NCBI RefSeq assembly: GCF_001884235.1
Contig: NZ_MAOI01000091.1
Location: forward strand, 1 to 35,633
Origin: Bacillus paramycoides
GTDB taxonomy: Bacteria > Bacillota > Bacilli > Bacillales > Bacillaceae_G
Reading direction: 5' to 3'
DNA length: 35,633 nucleotides
The translations under genes were made by a program, and so were the position numbers. This document shows, piece by piece, positions 30,148-35,633 of the stretch (positions are counted from its first letter, which is position 1; each line of letters starts with the position of its first letter). The notes under the pieces are model-generated. The model saw only the letters and a program-made list of their open reading frames with translations. It ran no database searches and had not been told where the DNA came from.

Positions 30148-31806
30148 CATGCCCATCAACTTAAGAACGGAAATAAAATGAACTTTCGTTCAAATAAAAT
30201 AAAAACTCTTAAAATACTTTTTCTCCTTAAAAATGGGCATGCCAAATAAACCTAAATAGGTATTATTTTTAAAGATTATGCAGTTTTCTTTTGTTTTCTA
30301 AATCCACTATATTCATAGATAACACCCATAATATCAAAGACTGTCTTTTTCTCATACCTATGAGATTTCCGTCCGTTTTTCTGTAGTAGGTGGAATAGGC
30401 GGATTAGAATCTTTGTTATTTCTTGGGTGTTTTTCTGTATAGCTTGATACAGAAGATATAAATAATCTTGGATCATTCCTATTGCTTTATATTCGCTTAA
30501 CTCTCTTTTCTTCTTTTGTAAAAGCAGTTGACGCATTTTAAACATAGTAGAGGAGCACAGGAAAATAGCGATTAGCTTTCCATATAGTTGGCACTCTAAT
30601 CGTTCCTGTTTTACATTACGATAATGGTCTATTTTAAAGAGTGATTTCCACGTTTTAAAGACAATCTCTATTTGCCAACGCAAAGTATATAACTCATGTA
30701 CCTGTTCCATCGGAACCCATTCCCAAGGTGTGTTCGTCACATACACGTTTAATCCCGCTACCATTTTACTTTTCTCTGAGTACGTTCTATTTTTTGATTT
30801 TTCTTTTTCAGCAATCTTAGCCCGTCGTTTTTGAAGTTGTTTTTCTGTTAATCGATTAAAAATGACGCGTGCAAACAGTTGTTGCTTATCACCAATATAA
30901 GCATGTTTTAATTCAAATGTTTCTCCAGGCTGTAGTTGATTTAAAATCTGTTTCACATCAATTTGTATGTATTCCGATTGTTTCTTAATTGCACCATTTT
31001 TAAAGTATTCTGGGTTTGGATTTTTTACATATACATTCGTATTCAATTTTAAACGAGAAATATAGTATGTACCTCGTTGATCCATTTGATCTAAGTCTTC
31101 TAATGAAAAATAACCTAAATCACGAATACACAAGTCTCCTGGTCGTAAGGTATCTAGGCACTCTGTACCAAATGTTTTGTCATTATTTTTGCCTGGTCCA
31201 ACTTGAAAATTAAGAAATTCCCCACTGTGCAGATCATATTCTAATTGAATTTTGATTCCTGCTGTTTGGGCACACCCTCCAGAGCCTGGATATACATTCT
31301 CTAAAGCATTTGGCACTTGAAATACAGTGGCATCCAGGATACGAATTCGCCCAAAATAAGAGAAGAGTTGGTTAGATATTTGCGTTTGTTCACAGACTTT
31401 TTGTTGTAATAGTAAAGAAAAAATATGTTGTAAAAACAAAACTGCTGTAACATTTAAACGTTTATTTAAGCCCTCAGGGCTGAGTAAAGTACCAGTAGCT
31501 GCATGAAGCTTGCTACATAATCGGACTAAGGGATCACTTGCCACCCGTTGGCTGATCCAAATACAAATGGTAGCTAAGTCTGATCCAGAAAACTTACGTT
31601 TTCGTTTTATAAATCCGATTTCTCTTGCAAGTTCTTCTAAGAATACAGGTGTAACATATCGTTGTAATTCTTCTGCAAATGGTAGTAGTTCATCTTGAAT
31701 CGAGGGATTCATAAGAAAATGTCATCCTTTCTAATTTATCTTGTTTAAAAAGGATAACGTTTTTTGATATTTGAGGGTATTAAAATATCTTGAATTGATG
31801 GGCATG
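30148..31806 (-). mobile_element. Complete IS231 element (IS4 family), 1,659 bp
   Basis: Terminal repeats CATGCCCATCAACTTAAGA and (complement) CATGCCCATCAATTCAAGA, two mismatches, around a full transposase gene. Just outside are inverted GGGGTCACC (30,136-30,144) and GGTGACCCC (31,810-31,818), not a direct target duplication. IS231 is known to favour Tn4430-type ends as targets. Confidence 0.9.
30276..31712 (-). CDS. IS231-type transposase
   Basis: 478 residues, the usual IS231 length. DDE parts: Asp in [17 protein letters not shown], Asp in [18 protein letters not shown], and the IS4 YREK signature [15 protein letters not shown] (Tyr, Arg, Glu, Lys spaced 2-3-6) carrying the catalytic Glu. 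No frameshift, so probably active; it can act in trans on the MITEs with matching ends at 12,542 and 33,416. Ribosome site AAAGGATG. Confidence 0.94.
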   Translation of the reverse strand: MNPSIQDELLPFAEELQRYVTPVFLEELAREIGFIKRKRKFSGSDLATICIWISQRVASDPLVRLCSKLHAATGTLLSPEGLNKRLNVTAVLFLQHIFSLLLQQKVCEQTQISNQLFSYFGRIRILDATVFQVPNALENVYPGSGGCAQTAGIKIQLEYDLHSGEFLNFQVGPGKNNDKTFGTECLDTLRPGDLCIRDLGYFSLEDLDQMDQRGTYYISRLKLNTNVYVKNPNPEYFKNGAIKKQSEYIQIDVKQILNQLQPGETFELKHAYIGDKQQLFARVIFNRLTEKQLQKRRAKIAEKEKSKNRTYSEKSKMVAGLNVYVTNTPWEWVPMEQVHELYTLRWQIEIVFKTWKSLFKIDHYRNVKQERLECQLYGKLIAIFLCSSTMFKMRQLLLQKKKRELSEYKAIGMIQDYLYLLYQAIQKNTQEITKILIRLFHLLQKNGRKSHRYEKKTVFDIMGVIYEYSGFRKQKKTA

Positions 31807-31818
31807 AAAGGTGACCCC

Positions 31819-32112
31819 ATAAAGCTAAGACAAGTTAGATATCTCAATAATATAGTGGAACAAGATCATCGTTTTATTAAGAAACGTGTGCGTTCTATGT
31901 TAGGGTTAAAGTCTTTTAGCACAGCTACATCCATTCTTGCAGGAGTAGAAGCCATGCATATGATTAAAAAAGAACAGATTGATTTACAGGATCAGTCTGT
32001 TCAAAACCAGAAAGAATTCATTCATCAATTATTCGGACTTACAGCATAAAATACAATTCTGTTAGGAATATATGCGTTTTACTGGTTTTCATTTTATCTT
32101 TGCACCAGAACC
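31819..32112 (+). pseudogene. IS240-like transposase, 3' remnant with right inverted repeat
   Basis: In-frame KLRQVRYLNNIVEQDHRFIK.. to HQLFGLTA (stop at about 32,049) is the last third of an IS240 transposase, containing the catalytic Glu (NIVEQDH). The right inverted repeat TTTGCACCAGAACC ends at 32,112. The left part is missing next to IS231, so this IS6 copy was older. Confidence 0.85.
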
Positions 32113-33201
32113 CTTTTTTCTCTTTATTACGGTAATTACCAATAATATGGATGGGATAATTAGAATATAAAAAAAGTTAACCGTTGTTGCCAGATTTCCA
32201 AAGCGATTTATTTCTTTTTGACCATTTGGAAATATAGAAAGCATGTATACAATGGGTAGCAACATAAAGATACATGTTGTTTTTTTTATCTTTTTAGATA
32301 TTGAAGTTAACAAAATCACTACCATATCTAAATATATTATAGTAGTTGAGAAAATAGTAATAATCCACGTCATAAAAAAAAACGAATCAAATCTGTCTAA
32401 AAAACCCCCTACTCTTACTTCTTTCCCCAATTCTAAAACCGGATATGCCAACGTACTAACAACACCTTGAGAAAACACACATATACAAACCAAATAGGTA
32501 ATTGTGTATAGAATTACTACTAATAGCAATCCACTCACTACATATACTGGCGCTTTTTTAGGATTACTAACTATAGAATTATAATATAATACAGCCTCAA
32601 ATCCTAAGAAAGCAAAACCTGCATTTTTGAAACTATAGATATAACCCTTTGGGGGAGTTTCTAAAATTGGAAATAGATGATGGAAATCAATATTATTTAT
32701 ATTTAATAAGAATGTTAAAACAAGCGCTCCTACAACAATATATAAACCGAAAATACATAATTGTATTAAAGCCATTCTTGATCCACACAAACCATATGCA
32801 ATTACTAATAAAAACCCAAAAGCAATGATTTTAACGTCTGTATTTTCCAATAGAAACATGCTCACTATTTCAGAGATACTTCTTATCTCATAAGCAGCGA
32901 TACTAAGGTAAATACATATAGCCATTAGCGAAAAAAGAAATGCCACAGGTTTTGAAACTAATGTACTTGTATATTCATAAAAGGACACTTGTGGAAAATA
33001 AGTAGTCAATTTTGTAGAAATCCATCCCAAAATAACAACTACAAGACCTGAACCTAACAATATAACCCATCCATCTGAAAATAAAGTCGTGCTTGCAATA
33101 GCATTAGGTAGCGAAAGTAAACCAATCCCACAAATATTACAAATCACCAAAGTTGCTAATTCTATCAGAGTAAGACTTCTATGATACGGATCAGAATTCA
33201 T
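32089..33201 (-). CDS. GerAB-type spore germination permease
   Basis: 370 residues, about ten transmembrane helices, of the GerAB family (APC superfamily; PF03845). Recognisable parts are LTLIELATLVICNICGIGLL, YEYTSTLVSKPVAFLF and FKNAGFAFLGFEAVL. GerAB subunits sense nutrient germinants in the spore inner membrane together with GerAA and GerAC, but neither partner gene is here, so it is orphaned. The last six residues (SGAKIK) and the stop are read from the inverted repeat of the adjacent IS240 remnant, so the original C-terminal end has been replaced. Confidence 0.85.
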   Translation of the reverse strand: MNSDPYHRSLTLIELATLVICNICGIGLLSLPNAIASTTLFSDGWVILLGSGLVVVILGWISTKLTTYFPQVSFYEYTSTLVSKPVAFLFSLMAICIYLSIAAYEIRSISEIVSMFLLENTDVKIIAFGFLLVIAYGLCGSRMALIQLCIFGLYIVVGALVLTFLLNINNIDFHHLFPILETPPKGYIYSFKNAGFAFLGFEAVLYYNSIVSNPKKAPVYVVSGLLLVVILYTITYLVCICVFSQGVVSTLAYPVLELGKEVRVGGFLDRFDSFFFMTWIITIFSTTIIYLDMVVILLTSISKKIKKTTCIFMLLPIVYMLSIFPNGQKEINRFGNLATTVNFFYILIIPSILLVITVIKRKKGSGAKIK

Positions 33202-33354
33202 ATTATGGTCACCAACTTAAAAATAATATAAATTAGTTTTACCTTTTGTCTAAACATTATTCATAATAATCCCATGTCTCATTAAAATAGAAAACTGATA
33301 ATACCACTAACGAAAACACCGATCAGGAGTCCAAAAAACATAGGCCGTACTTAA

Positions 33355-33400
33355 ATGAAAAAAATAAAACATCCCCCATGATATTTCACGGGGGATGTTT
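33355..33400 (-). terminator. Leftward terminator without its gene
   Basis: AAACATCCCCCATG / CGGGGGATGTTT; on the minus strand followed by TTTTATTTTTTTC. The gene it ended would have come from the right, where a MITE now lies. Confidence 0.75.
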
Positions 33401-33415
33401 ATAGGCCTCACCATA

Positions 33416-33533
33416 CATCGCCATCAAGCTAAGAAAAGCAAATAACCCAAAATGAGAAAATCGGCATCTCCAGGTGAAAATGTACAATTTTTTGTTTTGG
33501 GGGCGTTATAAAATTCTTAAGTTGATGGGCATG
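33416..33533. mobile_element. IS231-type MITE (MIC231-like), 118 bp
   Basis: Ends CATCGCCATCAAGCTAAG and CTTAAGTTGATGGGCATG, IS231-type repeats; no gene. Flanked by GCCTCACCATA (33,405-33,415) and GGGTCACCATA (33,534-33,544), an 11-bp target duplication with two changes, at the tip of a Tn3-type end. Inner arms resemble those of the 12.5-kb MITE (AACCCAAAA.GAGAA, GGGCGTTATAAAATTCTTAA). Confidence 0.75.
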
Positions 33534-33534
33534 G

Positions 33535-33580
33535 GGTCACCATATCATTTCGGGAAAATTGTACGTTTAGACACAATTTG
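33535..33580 (+). repeat. Tn3-type end-like repeat, copy 2
   Basis: GGGGTCACCATATCATTTCG continuing GGAAAATTGTACG, TTTAGACACAATTTGG. Shares its inner 34 bases with 19,558. Style and GGGG tip suggest a Tn3-family (Tn5401-like) terminus, not verified. Confidence 0.5.
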
Positions 33581-33710
33581 GGTACATTTTATGGTAAGTC
33601 TAAAGTATTTTTTAGATATTAGATCTTGCTAATTAATATAGGACTCTATTTATATATCAAGCTCATTAATTATTTATCGAAAATCCGCTAATTTTGAATA
33701 AAAGTTATTT

Positions 33711-34139
33711 TTAAGCCCCTGTGAACCAATAAAGGGCAAAATAACTTTCTTCCGTTTCCATAACAAAGAACACATCATTCCAGTCTGGTTCATAAGCATA
33801 TGCACATCTGATTCCACTACGAGGAAACTCGATAGGTTTGATATAAGGAGAATATCTGTTTCTTACTTCTGTAAATTCTTCTTTGGATATCATTTTCAAT
33901 TCTTTTAGTTCTGCTCTAATTCTCTCTTCGAGTTCCTGCATAGTCATTTCTATCACATTTTTTCCTTTATACCAATACCAATGTGTATTTCTCCGTTCAA
34001 TGAATAGGCATTGTACTGCAAACTCCTCCAAATCATTAATGCTGTCGTAGTTATTTTTTCTTTTGGTTTGTTCAAAAACGTATATTGTCTCTTCACATCC
34101 CCCTATTAATTCATCATCTTCAAATACAAAATATTTCAC
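33711..34139 (-). CDS. Hypothetical protein, 142 aa
   Basis: I choose GTG at 34,139 because AAGGAG lies 8 nt before it; a GTG three codons earlier is too close to that site. The sequence is soluble and rich in aromatic and acidic residues (KYFVFEDDELIGGCEETIYV, RNTHWYWYKGKNVIEM, WNDVFFVMETEESYFALYW). A helical middle (MTMQELEERIRAELKELK) may dimerise. No domain recognised; could be an immunity or phage accessory protein. Confidence 0.65.
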   Translation of the reverse strand: MKYFVFEDDELIGGCEETIYVFEQTKRKNNYDSINDLEEFAVQCLFIERRNTHWYWYKGKNVIEMTMQELEERIRAELKELKMISKEEFTEVRNRYSPYIKPIEFPRSGIRCAYAYEPDWNDVFFVMETEESYFALYWFTGA

Positions 34140-34313
34140 ACTTACCACTCCTTAATTAATAATTTTTTGCTCTTTATGTATTACTTCTTGCCAAAAATAT
34201 TATTTAGTCCACTAAGTAAAAGTGCCAAGCCGTAGAATAGATAAAATGTAATTATAAATATTTTTATGTTGTATCGAGATAATAAAGCTCTTTAATTTTA
34301 TCTTCAGAAAGGC

Positions 34314-34349
34314 AATAACCTCCCATCAACAATATGATAGGAGGTTATT
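34314..34349. repeat. Inverted repeat between leftward genes
   Basis: AATAACCTCC(CATC) aacaatat (GATA)GGAGGTTATT. Strong hairpin without a T-run; may be an attenuator or processing site downstream of the 34.4-kb gene. Confidence 0.4.
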
Positions 34350-34446
34350 AAAGTTATTTAAAATTTGTTTTTTTATTTTAATGGTTTCGATTTTTGCAAA
34401 TAATAATGTTGTTTAATTTGAGAAGCGAATATTAAAAACATACCCC

Positions 34447-35072
34447 TTAATACCTCGTGATTAAGTCTTCGTCTTCATATCTAGGGCCTCTCTCAACTTT
34501 ACCATCTTTTGTTTTGATGACTTTTAGTCTAACTAACCACTGTGCTTCGTTGTATGTCTTTTCACTTACCCATACATTATGCTTTTTACCGTCTACCTCA
34601 ACTACTAATGTTGGGTGTGTAACCATGAATCCTTTCTCTACATGCCTACCTACAACTTCTGCATTTAATGGTGTACCTTCTTCTACTAGTTTACTATCCT
34701 GATACCCCTCAATAATAGGTAATCCAATAAGTACAAAGAATATCAGTCCAAATACGATTACTTTCTTCTTTGTACTCCATTTATTCTTTTCTTTCAATTC
34801 TTTCTGTCTTGCTTCTCTTTCCTCTCGTTCATCCAAACTCTCATTTAAAGCGTCTTCCCATGCCTTGAGTTCTGCTTCGACTCTTGCTAGTTTTTCTAGT
34901 TGTTCATCGGTTGCTAACATCTCATATGAGTTATCTCCAACCAAACGAATTTCAGTACCATTTTCTTTTACTTCTTGCAAGTCTTTTTCTGTACAATCAA
35001 ACTCTCGAATGATTTCTCCATGTTTGTTAACGAGTCTAACGTGAATGTTTTTTTCTCCTTCTTCTTAAACAT
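34447..35072 (-). pseudogene. Membrane protein gene with a poly-A frameshift (about 205 aa if read through)
   Basis: The ATG at 35,072 has a proper leader (AAAGGGG, 9-10 nt) and opens MFKKKEKKTF.., which ends after 34 residues. The +1 frame encodes NIHVRLVNKHGEIIREFDCT.. and continues without a stop to 34,447: a coiled-coil acidic region (LEKLARVEAELKAWEDALNE), a transmembrane helix (VIVFGLIFFVLIGLPIIEGY) and a C-terminal beta domain (VVGRHVEKGFMVTHPTLVVE). The frames meet at a run of seven A (35,048-35,054 as T); one extra A joins them. Without it, only a TTG start at 34,980 with no ribosome site remains. Mutation, slippage and sequencing error are all possible. Confidence 0.6.
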
Positions 35073-35085
35073 CTGAACTACCCCT

Positions 35086-35349
35086 TTATTTGTTTCCTAT
35101 CATAGATAACCCTATTGCAATTAAGATAAAGAAAACGATAATAAGGAAAGTCTTTCCTTTGCTTACTTGTGTTTTAGAACCTTCCAAGACAGCCCATATA
35201 AGAATTGGGAAAAGAAGAATACCAAGGAGAATGTCAACAAACTTGTTACTACTCTCCTTTAGTGGTTTTTCTTCTTCTACTATCGGTTTTATCTTAACAG
35301 ATTCTTTTCTTATTTGTTTCGGTTTCTTTTTCTTACGTCTATGATTCAC
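35086..35349 (-). CDS. Small basic membrane protein, 87 aa, GTG start
   Basis: The GTG at 35,349 follows AAAAGGAG at 8 nt. Very basic head (NHRRKKKKPKQIRKESVKIK), acidic spacer, then two membrane helices (about 37-54, FVDILLGILLFPILIWAV; about 68-84, FLIIVFFILIAIGLSMI). It lies 13 bp upstream of the frameshifted gene in the same operon. Function unknown. Confidence 0.65.
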   Translation of the reverse strand: MNHRRKKKKPKQIRKESVKIKPIVEEEKPLKESSNKFVDILLGILLFPILIWAVLEGSKTQVSKGKTFLIIVFFILIAIGLSMIGNK

Positions 35350-35439
35350 CCAACATACTCCTTTTAGAATAACTTTTTCCTAACTATAAAAATACCGGAA
35401 CATCCCCATTTTCATCATACAGTATAAAAAGTATAAATT

Positions 35440-35633
35440 CTAATTAATACCATTTTTCATCATATGCATGGCTTCAACACCACTCAATATAGAGATTGCT
35501 GTTTTAAACGACTTGAATCCTAACATAGAACGAACTCGCCTTTTAATAAACCGGTGGTCTTGTTCCACTATATTATTGAGATATTTAACTTGCCTTAGTT
35601 GTATGCCTTCAGGCATATGTTTCTCTTCTTTCA
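35440..35633 (-). pseudogene. IS6-family transposase fragment (runs off window)
   Basis: KEEKHMPEGIQLRQVKYLNN.. with catalytic Glu (IVEQDHRF) and RVRSMLGFKSFKTAISILSGVEA, ending early as MKNGIN at 35,440. Compared with IS240 transposases it lacks the last roughly 25 residues and the right inverted repeat, so the element is broken on this side. The N-terminal part lies beyond the right edge. Confidence 0.85.

Noticed and set aside
31016-31698. Rightward frames inside IS231
   Set aside because: Antisense shadows of the intact transposase gene.
33270-33345. Short hydrophobic leftward frame (MFFGLLIGVFVSGIISFLF)
   Set aside because: Too short, no ribosome site; may be the tail of a lost membrane-protein gene but cannot be supported.

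Overview
The window is AT-rich Bacillus cereus-group DNA (B. cereus / B. thuringiensis type), most likely from a large plasmid or another plasmid-like accessory region. The evidence is an IS231 (IS4-family) transposase, an IS240-like IS6-family transposase with several internally deleted relatives, Tn4430-like (Tn3-family) terminal repeats, small phage-like genes, an orphan spore-germination permease and many decayed genes. I see no rRNA, tRNA, CRISPR array, or replication/partition protein. Placing it on a plasmid is an inference.

Layout. 1-2.6 kb: start of a CPBP membrane protease, two small peptide genes, and a MarR regulator overlapping a PLP-dependent threonine-aldolase-type lyase. 2.7-3.05 kb: a non-autonomous IS200/IS605-like element. 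3.2-5.3 kb: a lipoprotein, a candidate structured RNA, and an ECF sigma/anti-sigma pair. 5.3-5.73 kb: an IS6 deletion derivative that cut off a lipoprotein gene. 6-7.4 kb: a secreted alpha/beta hydrolase. 7.6-12.4 kb: a pulcherriminic-acid cluster (cyclodipeptide synthase YvmC, P450 CypX, MFS exporter, two MarR regulators) with shared palindromic operators. 12.5-16.3 kb: a phage-like block. It has a leftward operon of small proteins and four rightward small membrane-protein genes (one DivIC-like), each preceded by the same short AT-rich motif. 16.3-19.6 kb: a complete IS240-like element, a secreted bacteriocin-like protein with a small membrane partner, Tn3-family remnants and a secreted protein.

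19.7-24.1 kb: a cell-envelope set with an intact sensor kinase, its decayed response regulator, a YkyA-like lipoprotein, a polysaccharide deacetylase and a decayed amidase. 24.1-27.4 kb: transposon ends, a small gene that seems to use a CTG start, an integrase remnant, a nucleoside hydrolase, and copy A of a roughly 420-bp element. 27.5-30.1 kb: a VOC protein beside a phased 20-bp repeat array, a barstar gene, copy B of the same element, and a truncated barnase. 30.1-35.6 kb: an IS231 inside older IS6 debris, a GerAB-type permease, an IS231-type MITE at a Tn3-type end, small hypothetical proteins, and another IS6 transposase fragment.

Most notable are the two copies of the IS200/IS605-like element, whose stems differ by compensatory changes and so look like a real structured (omega-RNA-like) RNA. 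Next come the co-regulated set of small membrane proteins, the complete pulcherrimin cluster with its operator network, and the broken barnase/intact barstar locus.
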